In this document: piece after piece, positions 48,356-57,029 of the stretch
Position numbering within the stretch: position 1 is the first letter of the stretch
How the letters are laid out: each line of letters begins with the position of its first letter
Assembly: GCF_011388215.1 (NCBI RefSeq)
Contig: NZ_CP049989.1
Location: forward strand, 2,294,001-2,358,000
Source: Hydrogenophaga crocea
GTDB taxonomy: Bacteria > Pseudomonadota > Gammaproteobacteria > Burkholderiales > Burkholderiaceae_C
Reading direction: 5' to 3'
Length of the DNA: 64,000 bases
Position numbers and translations under genes: made by a program
The notes under the pieces: model-generated
Databases searched by the model: none
What the model saw: the letters and a program-made list of their open reading frames with translations, nothing else
Told to the model about the DNA's origin: nothing

Positions 48356-49186
48356 ATGCCCTGGCACGCCTCCCTCGACCTGCACTACCAGAGCGCCAGC
48401 GGGCGCACCACGCTGCAGCACCGCCACAGCGGCCCGCTGCGCATCCTCAAGAGCCTCTACCCCGAAGGCCAGGGCATCTGCCACAACGTGGTGGTGCACC
48501 CGCCGGGCGGGCTCGTGGGCGGCGACACGCTGGACATCGGCGTGCGCGTGGACAGCGGCGCGCACGGCCTCATCGCCACCCCGGGCGCGACGCGCTTCTA
48601 CCGCAGCAACGGCCCCGAAGCCGCGCAGCGCGTGCGGCTGCAGCTGGCCGCGGGCGCGCGGCTCGAATGGCTGCCGCTCGAAACCATCGCCTACCCCGAC
48701 TGCATGGCGCGCAACACGCTGAGCCTGCAGCTCGAGGCCGGCGCCGAATGCCTGGGCTGGGACGTGTGCGCGCTCGGCCTGCCGGCCGCGGGCGAGCCCT
48801 TCGTGCGCGGTGTGCTGCACCAGCAGATCGAGTGGCCCGGCGTGTGGCTGGAACGCGCGCGCATCGCCGCCGACGACACGCGATTGCTCGACGGCCCCGT
48901 GGGCCTGGCGGGCCAGCGCGCGCTCGGCACGCTGTGGCTGGCCAGCGGCACGCCGCGCGAGAGCGAGGCGCGCGAGGCCCTGCTCGAGGCCGCGCGCGAG
49001 GCCCTGGGCAGCGCCGACGCCAGCGTGTTCGCGGGCGCCACCAGCCCCGATGCGCGCCTGATCGTGGTGCGCGCGCTGGCGCCGCAGGTCGAACCGCTGA
49101 TGGCGGCCTTTCAAGCCGCCTGGGCGCGGCTGCGCCGCCTCGCCTGGAACACGGGCGCCGAGCCGCCGCGCATCTGGCGCGTGTGA
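48356..49186 (+). CDS. ureD: urease accessory protein UreD
   Basis: 276-aa UreD/UreH, which with UreF and UreG delivers nickel to apo-urease. LHYQSASGRTTLQHRHSGPL near the start, YPEGQGICHNVVVHPPGGLV followed by GGDTL, and TPGATRFYRSNG are diagnostic. It lies 40 bp after the deaminase gene in the same direction. Normally ureD is followed by ureABC; here a receiver-TPR gene follows instead and no other ure gene is in the window. Urea transporter genes urtD/urtE appear 13.6 kb further on the opposite strand. Confidence 0.94.
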   Translation: MPWHASLDLHYQSASGRTTLQHRHSGPLRILKSLYPEGQGICHNVVVHPPGGLVGGDTLDIGVRVDSGAHGLIATPGATRFYRSNGPEAAQRVRLQLAAGARLEWLPLETIAYPDCMARNTLSLQLEAGAECLGWDVCALGLPAAGEPFVRGVLHQQIEWPGVWLERARIAADDTRLLDGPVGLAGQRALGTLWLASGTPRESEAREALLEAAREALGSADASVFAGATSPDARLIVVRALAPQVEPLMAAFQAAWARLRRLAWNTGAEPPRIWRV

Positions 49187-49284
49187 AGCGCCGAACTGGC
49201 CGGCCCTTGCCCGCCAGTTCCCGCGATCAACCGCCGGTCGCCGCCGGAGAATCCGAGCACGGCCCGGTGGGCCGAGGTATCCGC

Positions 49285-50958
49285 ATGCGCTTTCTCGACA
49301 ATCCCCTGCACGAATCGCAGGCCCTCGTGATCGAGGGCAACGCGCAATCGCGATCCATCATCGTGGCGCAACTGCGCGAGCTCGGCGTGGGCCACGTGTC
49401 GCAATGCGCGCGCGTCAACGACGCCCGCCGCAAGCTCGAGGCCCAGCGCTTCGACGTGGTCGTGTGCGAACAGCGCTTCGACAAGGAAAGCGGCTCGGGC
49501 CAGGAACTGCTCGACGACCTGCGCCGCCAGCAGATCCTGCCCTTCTACACGGTGTTCATCATGCTCACCGCCGAGGCCAGCTACAGCAAGGTGGCCGAAG
49601 CCGCCGAGTCGGCGCTCGACGCCTACCTGCTCAAGCCGCACACCGGCGCGCGCCTGGGCGAGAGCATCCTGAGCGCACGCGCCCGCAAGCGCGCGCTGCA
49701 GGCGATCTTCAGCGCCATCGACGAACAGGACTTCGAGCGCGCCGCCACGCTGTGCCTCGAACGCTTCCACGCGCGCCAGGACTACTGGCTCTATGCCGCG
49801 CGCATCGGCGCCGAGCTGCTGCTGCGCGGCGCCCGACTGGACGAAGCGCGCCAGCTCTACGAAGCCGTGATCGCGGCCAAGACACTGCCCTGGGCGCGCC
49901 TGGGCGTGGCCCGGGCCCAGCTCGAGGCGGGTCAGCCCGCCAAGGCCGTGACCACGCTCGAAGCCCTGCTCGCCGACGACGACGGCTACGCCGACGCCTA
50001 CGACGTGATGGGCCGCGCGCACTTCGAACTCGGCAACTTCGAGCAGGCCCTGTCCACCTACGCCATGGCCACGCGGCTCACGCCCTCGGCCGTGAGCCGG
50101 CTGCTCAAGCACGGCATGCTGGCCTTCTACGGCGGCGACCGCGCCGAGGGCGTGGAACTGCTCGACCGCGCCGCGCGGCTGGGCGTCGATTCCAAGCTGT
50201 TCGACCCGCAGGCCCTGGTGCTGCTCGCGCTCGCGCGGCTCGACAACAACGACACGCGCGGCCTGCAGCGCTGCGTGGAACAGCTCGCGCGCAATGCCGA
50301 CCGCAGTTTCGAACCCGAGCGCCCGCGCCGGCTGCACCGCTTCGCCACCGCCATCAACGCGCTGCACCACAAGAACAACGCCGAGGTGCAGGCCATCGCC
50401 ACCGAGTTCATGAAGCAGGTGCGCGATCCGGCCTTCGACGTCGAGACCGCGTGCAACCTGCTCACGCTCATGACGCGCATGGTCGATCGCGGCGCCGCGC
50501 CGCCCGATGCCGAGGGCGTGGTCAACGCGATCGCCCTGCGCTTTGGCACCAGCCGCGCCATGAGCGAGCTGCTGGGCTGCGCCGCCAAGGGCCAGGCCGC
50601 CTGGACCAAGGCCCTGGCCAGCGGCCACGCGCAGGTGCTCAAGATCTCCGAAGAAGCCATGCGCCTGAGCCTCAAGGGCGACCCGGGCGGCACCGTGGAG
50701 CAGTTGCTGAGCGAGGCCGAGCGCCTGTGCAACGCCAAGCTCATCGAATCGGCGCACCAGGTGCTGCAGCGTTATGGCGAACGCATCGTCGCGCGCGGGC
50801 CGCTGCAGCAGCGCGTGGACACGCTGCGCGGCCTCTACCGCATGGCCTCGCTGCGCCTGGGCGAACAGACCGGCCACAGCACCGGCGCGGTGCCGCTGTC
50901 CAGCGGCTTCAAAAAGCCCGAGCGCGCCGGCCTGCTCGACGCGGCCCCCGCGGCCTGA
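49285..50958 (+). CDS. receiver-domain protein with TPR repeats
   Basis: 557-aa protein. Residues 10-125 form a receiver-like domain (ALVIEGNAQSRSIIVAQLRE; Lys117 in LLKPH), but the phospho-acceptor position is Glu62 (FDVVVCEQRF) and the acidic pocket is only Glu17, so it may be locked in an active-like state. Residues about 130-330 contain TPR-like helical pairs (LYEAVIAAKTLPWARLGVAR, DAYDVMGRAHFELGNFEQAL). The C-terminal part is helical and not assignable. It probably acts as a scaffold in signalling. The ATG at 49285 gives a complete receiver fold. No kinase is adjacent. Confidence 0.9.
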   Translation: MRFLDNPLHESQALVIEGNAQSRSIIVAQLRELGVGHVSQCARVNDARRKLEAQRFDVVVCEQRFDKESGSGQELLDDLRRQQILPFYTVFIMLTAEASYSKVAEAAESALDAYLLKPHTGARLGESILSARARKRALQAIFSAIDEQDFERAATLCLERFHARQDYWLYAARIGAELLLRGARLDEARQLYEAVIAAKTLPWARLGVARAQLEAGQPAKAVTTLEALLADDDGYADAYDVMGRAHFELGNFEQALSTYAMATRLTPSAVSRLLKHGMLAFYGGDRAEGVELLDRAARLGVDSKLFDPQALVLLALARLDNNDTRGLQRCVEQLARNADRSFEPERPRRLHRFATAINALHHKNNAEVQAIATEFMKQVRDPAFDVETACNLLTLMTRMVDRGAAPPDAEGVVNAIALRFGTSRAMSELLGCAAKGQAAWTKALASGHAQVLKISEEAMRLSLKGDPGGTVEQLLSEAERLCNAKLIESAHQVLQRYGERIVARGPLQQRVDTLRGLYRMASLRLGEQTGHSTGAVPLSSGFKKPERAGLLDAAPAA

Positions 50959-50973
50959 GACCGCGCGCGGCGC

Positions 50974-51891
50974 TCAAGCCTGGGCGAACAGCCCGACCAC
51001 GCCTTCGCGGAACCAGCGGTGCGCGGGGTTGGCCTCGAAGCGGTGGCTCCAGTGCAGCGACACGGTGAAGGCCGCACCCTCGAAGGCCGGCTCCACCACC
51101 GCACAGCCGCCGGCCTGCACGAAGCCGCGCGCGATGTTGCGCGGCATCACGCCGCACAGGTCGGTGGCCTGCACGATGCTGGGCAGCACCATGAAGTGTT
51201 CGGTGGTCAGGCGCAGGCGCTCCTGCAGGCCGGTGCGCTGCAGGATGCGCAGCGTGTCGGCGTGCGCGCGCACGGCCACGAAATCGAGCTGTTGCAGCGC
51301 CCGCAGCTGCGCCGCCCCGCGCAGGCCCTGCAGCCGCGCGCGCTGCGGGTGGCCGCTGCGCAGCAGCACCACGTAGCGGTCGCGCAGCAGCTCGGCGCGC
51401 CGCGTCTCGCGCACCTGCGGCAGGAAGCCGAAGGCGAAGTCGATCGCGCCCGCGTCGAGCGACTCGGCCAGCGCCGCGTGCGGCACCGGCAGCGTGGCCA
51501 CACGCACGCCCGGCGCCTGCACGTGCAGCCAGGCCATGAGCTCGGGCAGGAAGCGGCCTTCGCCGATGTCGCTCATGTGGATGCGGAACAGGTGGCGCGA
51601 GGTGGCGGGGTCGAACACGCTGGTGCGGCCCAGCGCGCCTTCGAGCGCGTCGAGCGCGTCCTGCACCGCGTCGGCCAGCGCCACCGCGCGCGGCGTGGGG
51701 CGCACCCCGCCGGGCGCGCGCATGAACAGCGGGTCCTTCACGAGCAGGCGCAGCCGCGTGAGGCCGTGGCTCACGGCCGGCTGCGTCAGGCCCAGGCGCT
51801 CGGCCGCGCGGCTCACGCTGCCGGCGCGGTAGACCTCGGCGAACAACCGCAGCAGGTTCAGGTCGAGGTCTTTGACATGCATGGCGCTCAT
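50974..51891 (-). CDS. LysR family transcriptional regulator (iorAB locus 2)
   Basis: 305-aa LysR protein. Helix-turn-helix LFAEVYRAGSVSRAAERLGL, TQPAVSHGLTRLRLL (residues about 15-50), then the inducer-binding domain with SRHLFRIHMSDIGEGRFLPE. Start either ATG 51891 or 51882. Divergent from the second iorA with 83 bp between, mirroring the LysR-iorA arrangement at 12.2 kb. It probably activates iorA2-iorB2-Bug in response to an aromatic oxo acid. Confidence 0.93.
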   Translation of the reverse strand: MSAMHVKDLDLNLLRLFAEVYRAGSVSRAAERLGLTQPAVSHGLTRLRLLVKDPLFMRAPGGVRPTPRAVALADAVQDALDALEGALGRTSVFDPATSRHLFRIHMSDIGEGRFLPELMAWLHVQAPGVRVATLPVPHAALAESLDAGAIDFAFGFLPQVRETRRAELLRDRYVVLLRSGHPQRARLQGLRGAAQLRALQQLDFVAVRAHADTLRILQRTGLQERLRLTTEHFMVLPSIVQATDLCGVMPRNIARGFVQAGGCAVVEPAFEGAAFTVSLHWSHRFEANPAHRWFREGVVGLFAQA

Positions 51892-51974
51892 ATCCGATAG
51901 TCGCCTCATTGTATGGATGGATGGCGCGTCAGCGCCCATACTCGTCCGGCTCAACACCCCACGGAGACAGGCGC

Positions 51975-54131
51975 TTGGAAGTTTCATTCGGCGAGGAGAT
52001 CCAGTCCCTCCAGCTCGGCGCGGGCCATACCTTCCACGGCGAAGGCATCCTCGCGATCACCAAAGGCCTGCTGCAGTCGGGCGTGTCCTACGTGGGCGGC
52101 TACCAGGGCGCACCGGTCTCGCACCTGCTCGACGTGATGGTGCAGGCCAAGCCCTACCTCGACCGGCTCGGGGTGCACGTGGAGGCCTGCTCCAACGAGG
52201 CCTCGGCCGCGGCCATGCTGGGCGCGTCCATCCACTACCCGATCCGCGGCGCGGTCACCTGGAAGTCCATCGTGGGCACCAACGTGGCGGCCGACGCGCT
52301 GTCCAACCTGGCCTCGCCGGGCGTCACGGGCGGCGTGCTGATCGTGGTGGGCGAAGACTACGGCGAGGGCGCGAGCGTGATCCAGGAACGCACGCACGCC
52401 TACGCGCTCAAGAGCGGCATGCTGCTGCTCGACCCGCGGCCCGACCTCGCGCAGATGGTGCACATGGTCGAGCACGGCTTCCGGCTCTCCGAAGCGAGCA
52501 ACATGCCGGCCATCATGGAGCTGCGCATCCGCGCCTGCCACGTGCGCGGCAGCTTCGAGGCCAAGGACAACGTCGCGCCCGCGATCTCCACCCAGCGCCT
52601 GATGCAGGAGCCTGCGGGCTTCGACTACATGCGCCTGGCCCACCCGCCCGTGACCTTCCGCCACGAGAAGCTCAAGGGCGAGCAGCGCATCCCCGCGGCG
52701 CGCCGCTACATCGCCGAGCACGGCCTCAACGAGCTGTTCGACGGCGAGCACAAGGACCTGGGTCTGATCGTGCAGGGCGGCCTCTACAACACGCTGATCC
52801 GCGCGCTGCAGCAGTTCGGCCTGGCCGACGCCTTCGGCCAGAGCCGCATCCCGCTGCTGGTCCTCAACGTGACCAGCCCGCTGGTGCCCGAGCAGCTCGA
52901 ACGCTTCTGCGACGACAAGCGCGCCGTGCTGCTGCTCGAAGAAGGCCAGCCCGAGTACATCGAGCAGGAGCTCGCCACGCTGCTGCGCCGCGCCGGCATC
53001 GCGACCCCGCTGCACGGCAAAGACCTTCTGCCCAGCGCGGGCGAATACACGGCCGAGGTCATGGCCCAGGGCCTGGCCGGCTTCGTCGAGCGCTACCTGG
53101 CCGACGACACGAACGCGCTGGCCTCGGCGCGCGCCTGGCTGCAGGGCAATGCGCAGCGCCGCGCCGATGTGGCCAAGGCCCTGGGCACGCCGCTGCCCGC
53201 GCGGCCGCCGGGCATGTGCATCGGCTGCCCCGAGCGCCCGGTGTTCTCGGCGCTCAAGCTCGCGCAGCAGGACGTGGGCCCGGTGCACGTGGCCGGCGAC
53301 ATCGGCTGCCACGCGCTCGCCACCTTCGAGCCCTTCTCGTTCGGCCACTCCATCCTCGGCTACGGCATGAGCCTGGCCAGCCGCGCGGGCGTGTCGCCGC
53401 TGATGCGCCGGCGCGTGCTCTCGGTGATGGGCGACGGCGGCTTCTGGCACAACGGCCTGCTCACCGGCGTGCAGAGCGCGCTCTTCAACGGCGACGACGC
53501 GGTGCTGCTGATCTTCAAGAACGGCTACACCTCGGCCACCGGCACGCAGGACATCATCTCCACGCCGGCCGACGAGGCCAAGGAGCAGGCCGAGAACAAG
53601 GCGCAGAGCCTGGCGCACGTCAACCAGACCATCGAGACCACCCTGAAGGGCCTGGGCGTGAAGTGGCTGCGCACGGTGCACACCTACGAGGTCGACACGG
53701 TGCGCGCCACGCTCACCGAGGCCTTCACCACCGACTTCCAGGGCCTCAAGGTCATCGTCGCCGAAGGCGAATGCCAGCTCGAACGCCAGCGCCGCATCAA
53801 GCCCTGGATCGCGGGCCTGCTCAAGCGCGGCGAGCGCGTGGTGCGCGTGAAGTACGGCGTGGACGAAGACGTCTGCAACGGCGACCACGCCTGCATCCGC
53901 CTATCGGGCTGCCCCACGCTCACGCTCAAGGACAACCCCGACCCGCTCAAGGTCGACCCCGTGGCCACGGTGATCGACGGCTGCGTGGGCTGCGGCCTGT
54001 GCGGCGCCAACGCGCACGCCGCCACGCTGTGCCCCTCGTTCTACCGCGCCGAGGTGGTGCAGAACCCGCGCTGGCACGAGCGCCTGCTCGACGCCCTGCG
54101 CGCCCCCTTCGTCCGCATGCTCCAGGCCTGA
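51975..54131 (+). CDS. iorA: indolepyruvate ferredoxin oxidoreductase subunit alpha (copy 2)
   Basis: 718-aa paralogue of the IorA at 10070-12190. The start is a TTG at 51975 behind GGAG (8 bp): translation from there begins EVSFGEEIQSLQLGAGHTFH and aligns with the N terminus ERSFAAEVRSLRLAGGQTFH of copy 1, whereas the earlier ATG adds unrelated residues. Same motifs: GVSYVGGYQGAPVSHLLDVM, CIGCPERPVFSALK, GDGGFWHNG, and the cysteine-rich C-terminal ferredoxin-like region. It differs by a longer middle part. Forms one operon with iorB2 (4-bp gap) and a Bug protein. Confidence 0.94.
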   Translation: MEVSFGEEIQSLQLGAGHTFHGEGILAITKGLLQSGVSYVGGYQGAPVSHLLDVMVQAKPYLDRLGVHVEACSNEASAAAMLGASIHYPIRGAVTWKSIVGTNVAADALSNLASPGVTGGVLIVVGEDYGEGASVIQERTHAYALKSGMLLLDPRPDLAQMVHMVEHGFRLSEASNMPAIMELRIRACHVRGSFEAKDNVAPAISTQRLMQEPAGFDYMRLAHPPVTFRHEKLKGEQRIPAARRYIAEHGLNELFDGEHKDLGLIVQGGLYNTLIRALQQFGLADAFGQSRIPLLVLNVTSPLVPEQLERFCDDKRAVLLLEEGQPEYIEQELATLLRRAGIATPLHGKDLLPSAGEYTAEVMAQGLAGFVERYLADDTNALASARAWLQGNAQRRADVAKALGTPLPARPPGMCIGCPERPVFSALKLAQQDVGPVHVAGDIGCHALATFEPFSFGHSILGYGMSLASRAGVSPLMRRRVLSVMGDGGFWHNGLLTGVQSALFNGDDAVLLIFKNGYTSATGTQDIISTPADEAKEQAENKAQSLAHVNQTIETTLKGLGVKWLRTVHTYEVDTVRATLTEAFTTDFQGLKVIVAEGECQLERQRRIKPWIAGLLKRGERVVRVKYGVDEDVCNGDHACIRLSGCPTLTLKDNPDPLKVDPVATVIDGCVGCGLCGANAHAATLCPSFYRAEVVQNPRWHERLLDALRAPFVRMLQA

Positions 54132-54135
54132 CGCC

Positions 54136-55716
54136 ATGACCCACCCCATCTCCCTCCTGCTCTGCGCCCTCGGCGGTGAAGGCGGCGGCACGCTGACCGA
54201 CTGGCTCGTGGACACCGCGCGCCACGCGGGCTACGCGGCCCAGGCCACCAGCATCCCCGGCGTGGCCCAGCGCACCGGCGCCACCACCTACTACCTCGAG
54301 GTCTTTCCGGTGCCGCTCGCGCAGCTCGGCGGCCGCCGCCCGGTGTTCGGCCTGAACCCCTTGCCGGGCCGCCTCGACGCGCTGGTGTCGTCCGAACTGC
54401 TCGAAACCGGCCGCCAGATCGCCAACGGCCTGGCCTCGGCCGGGCACACGCTGGTGATCAGCTCGTCCTCGCGCGCGCTCACCACCGCCGAGAAGATGGT
54501 GATGGGCGACGGCCGGCGCGACGAAGCCCCGCTGTTGGCCCTCATCCGCGACCACAGCCGCGCCCAGCACGTGCTCGACATGGCCGCGCTCACGCGCGAG
54601 GCCGGCACCGTGGTGAGCGCCGTGATGCTCGGCGCCATCGCGGCCAGCGGCCTGCTGCCCTTCGCGCGCACCGACTACGAGGCCGTGGTGGGCCAGGGCG
54701 GCCACGCCAAGGCCAGCCTGCGCGGCTTCGCGCTCGCCTTCGATGCCGTGACGCGGCAACGCGAACAGGCGCGCTGGGTCGAGCAGGTCATGGCCGAGAG
54801 CGACGACGACGCGCCGCTGGCGGCACCCGCCACGCCAGCGGCCCTGCTCGCGCCCTTTCCCACCGCGCTGCACGACATCGTGGCCCTGGGCCACGCGCGC
54901 GCCGTGGAGTACCAGAACGCGGCCTACGGCCAGCGCTACCTCGATCGGCTGCAGCGCGTGCTCGAGGCCGAGCGCGCGGGCGACCCCGCTGCGGCCCAGG
55001 GCTTCGCCACCACGCGCGAGACCGCGCGCTGGCTCGCGCTGTGGATGGCCTTCGACGACATCGTGCGCGTGGCCGAACTCAAGGCGCGCGCCAGCCGCGC
55101 CGCGCGCGTGCGCCGCGAGGTCAAGGCCGGCGAGGCCGAGCTGCTGCGCGTGTACGACCACTTCAAGCCCGGCGCGCCCGAGTTCGCCGCGCTGCTGCCC
55201 GAGCCGCTGGCGCGCCGCGTGCTCGCCTGGGACCAGCGCCGCGTGCAGGCCGGCCAGGCGCCCTGGGCCTTGCCGCTCAAGGTCTCGAGCCACGGCGTGT
55301 TCGGCCTGCTCGCGCTGCGCACGCTCGCGGCCTGCAAGGGCCTGCGCGCGCGCGGCAGCCGCTTCGCCACCGAGCAGGCGCTGATCGAGCGCTGGCTCGC
55401 GGCCATCGAGCGCGGCGCGCGCGCCGACGCGCGCCTGGGCCACGAGCTCGCGCAATGCGGCCGCCTCATCAAAGGCTACGGCAGCACCAACGAACGCGGC
55501 AAGGACAACCTGCTGCACATCGTCGACCACCTCGCCGACCCCGCGCGCCCCGACGCGGCCAGCGCCGTGGCGCAGGCGCGCACGGCCGCGCTCGCCGACG
55601 AGGCCGGCACCGCGCTCGACCGCACGCTGCAACAGCACGGCGCGCCGGTGCGGCCGATCAAGCCGCAACCGATCCGCTGGCACCACAACCCGCGCCTGAA
55701 GAAACAGCGCGTCTGA
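54136..55716 (+). CDS. iorB: indolepyruvate oxidoreductase subunit beta (copy 2)
   Basis: 526-aa IorB. ALGGEGGGTLTDWLVDTARH at the start and GVAQRTGATTYYLEVFP are shared with copy 1; LIKGYGSTNERGKDN near the C terminus corresponds to LVKGYGDTHKRGH in copy 1. An insertion near residue 225 (AESDDDAPLAAPATPAAL) explains part of the extra length. It starts 4 bp after iorA2 and is followed by a Bug-protein gene after 35 bp. Two complete IorAB pairs in 50 kb suggest different oxo-acid substrates. Confidence 0.94.
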   Translation: MTHPISLLLCALGGEGGGTLTDWLVDTARHAGYAAQATSIPGVAQRTGATTYYLEVFPVPLAQLGGRRPVFGLNPLPGRLDALVSSELLETGRQIANGLASAGHTLVISSSSRALTTAEKMVMGDGRRDEAPLLALIRDHSRAQHVLDMAALTREAGTVVSAVMLGAIAASGLLPFARTDYEAVVGQGGHAKASLRGFALAFDAVTRQREQARWVEQVMAESDDDAPLAAPATPAALLAPFPTALHDIVALGHARAVEYQNAAYGQRYLDRLQRVLEAERAGDPAAAQGFATTRETARWLALWMAFDDIVRVAELKARASRAARVRREVKAGEAELLRVYDHFKPGAPEFAALLPEPLARRVLAWDQRRVQAGQAPWALPLKVSSHGVFGLLALRTLAACKGLRARGSRFATEQALIERWLAAIERGARADARLGHELAQCGRLIKGYGSTNERGKDNLLHIVDHLADPARPDAASAVAQARTAALADEAGTALDRTLQQHGAPVRPIKPQPIRWHHNPRLKKQRV

Positions 55717-55751
55717 GTTTTCCTTTCCCACAACAGCACCGGAGACACGAC

Positions 55752-56720
55752 ATGAAGACCTTGCTGACCGCCACCGCCCTCGCCGCCGCCGCGCTGCTGG
55801 CCGCGCCCGCCGCGCTCGCGCAGGCCTGGCCCGACAAACCCGTGAAGGTGGTGGTGGGCTTTGCGCCCGGCGGCGCGGCCGACCAGATCGCGCGCCTCGT
55901 GGCCACGCCGCTCGGCGAAGCCCTGGGCCACAGCGTGGTGGTGGAAAACCGCGCGGGCGCCAACGGCAACGTGGCCGGCGAGGCGGTGGCCAAGGCGGCG
56001 CCCGATGGCTACACGCTGCTGCTGTCCTCCGGCGGCATGGTGTCGGTGAACCCGCACCTCTACCCGCGCATGGCCTTCGACCCGACCAAGGACCTCGTGC
56101 CCGTGGCCTCGGCCGCGCGCGTGGCCGTGTACCTGATGGCGCGCAATGGTCTGGAGGTGAACAACATCAAGGACTTCATGGCCTACGTGAAGGCGCGCCC
56201 GGGCAAGCTCAGCTACGGCTCGCCGGGCAACGGCAGCTCGCCGCACCTGGCCGGCGAGATGTTCAAGAGCCAGGCCGGCCTGTACGCGGTGCACGTGCCC
56301 TACCGCGGCGCAGCGCCTGCGCTCAACGACCTGCTGGGCAACCAGATCGACTACACCTTCGACCCCGGCATCGGCCTGCAGCACGCCAAGAGCGGCCGCC
56401 TCAAGCTGCTCGCGGTGGGCAGCAGCAAACGCTCGCCGCTGTTCCCCGACGTGCCCACGCTCGACGAGGCCGGCCTCAAGGGCTTCGACGCCGACACCGT
56501 GTTCGGCTTCTACGCGCCCGCGGGCACGCCGGCGGCCGTGATCACGCGCCTGAACACCGAGATCAACAAGATCCTGGCCACGCCCGCGGTGCGCGAGCGC
56601 CTGGTGAACCTGGGCGGCGAAGCCCTGCCGCTGTCGCCGGCCGAGTTCGGCCGCCGCGGCATGGACGACTCGAAACGCTTCGGCGCGATCATCAAGGAAC
56701 GCAAGATCACCGCGGATTGA
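55752..56720 (+). CDS. Bug/TctC family periplasmic solute-binding protein
   Basis: 322-aa Bug protein. Signal peptide KTLLTATALAAAALLAAPAA ending near ALAQ, then KPVKVVVGFAPGGAADQIAR, VVENRAGANGNVAGEAVAK and FDPTKDLVPVASA. GGAG precedes the ATG at 55752. Third gene of the second ior operon, where the first ior operon has a DctP protein. It presumably captures the oxo acid or its precursor for IorAB. Confidence 0.93.
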   Translation: MKTLLTATALAAAALLAAPAALAQAWPDKPVKVVVGFAPGGAADQIARLVATPLGEALGHSVVVENRAGANGNVAGEAVAKAAPDGYTLLLSSGGMVSVNPHLYPRMAFDPTKDLVPVASAARVAVYLMARNGLEVNNIKDFMAYVKARPGKLSYGSPGNGSSPHLAGEMFKSQAGLYAVHVPYRGAAPALNDLLGNQIDYTFDPGIGLQHAKSGRLKLLAVGSSKRSPLFPDVPTLDEAGLKGFDADTVFGFYAPAGTPAAVITRLNTEINKILATPAVRERLVNLGGEALPLSPAEFGRRGMDDSKRFGAIIKERKITAD

Positions 56721-56736
56721 GAGGGCTCTCGCGCCT

Positions 56737-56943
56737 TCAAGCCAGGTACACGGCCACGAAGGCGAACATGAAGATCTGCAGCACCCCCATCGCCGGGATC
56801 ACGAACGGCATGAGGGGCATGACCTCTTCGAGCAGGTCGGTGGCGATCTCGTCGGTGTAGGCCTTGAGCTCGGGGTCGGAATAGTCGGCCGGGTGCTCGG
56901 CCAGGGCCTGGTCCGGCGGTGGGTGCTGGTGGGCGTGCGACAT
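56737..56943 (-). CDS. small single-span membrane protein with His-rich N terminus
   Basis: 68-aa protein. The N terminus SHAHQHPPPDQALAEHP has four histidines, followed by an acidic helix and one C-terminal membrane helix (MPFVIPAMGVLQIFMFAFVA). AGGAGG precedes the ATG at 56943, so it is a well-supported small gene. It lies antisense between the Bug-protein gene and the SDR gene, both on the plus strand. Function unknown; a metal or protein-partner role for the His-rich part is only a guess. Confidence 0.82.
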   Translation of the reverse strand: MSHAHQHPPPDQALAEHPADYSDPELKAYTDEIATDLLEEVMPLMPFVIPAMGVLQIFMFAFVAVYLA

Positions 56944-57029
56944 GGCGGCCTCCTGGTCTGGGGCCCGTCGCCGGCAAACCCCATGCCCGGTCCCGCCACA
57001 ATGGCGGGCTCGCACAACAGGAGTCCTGC

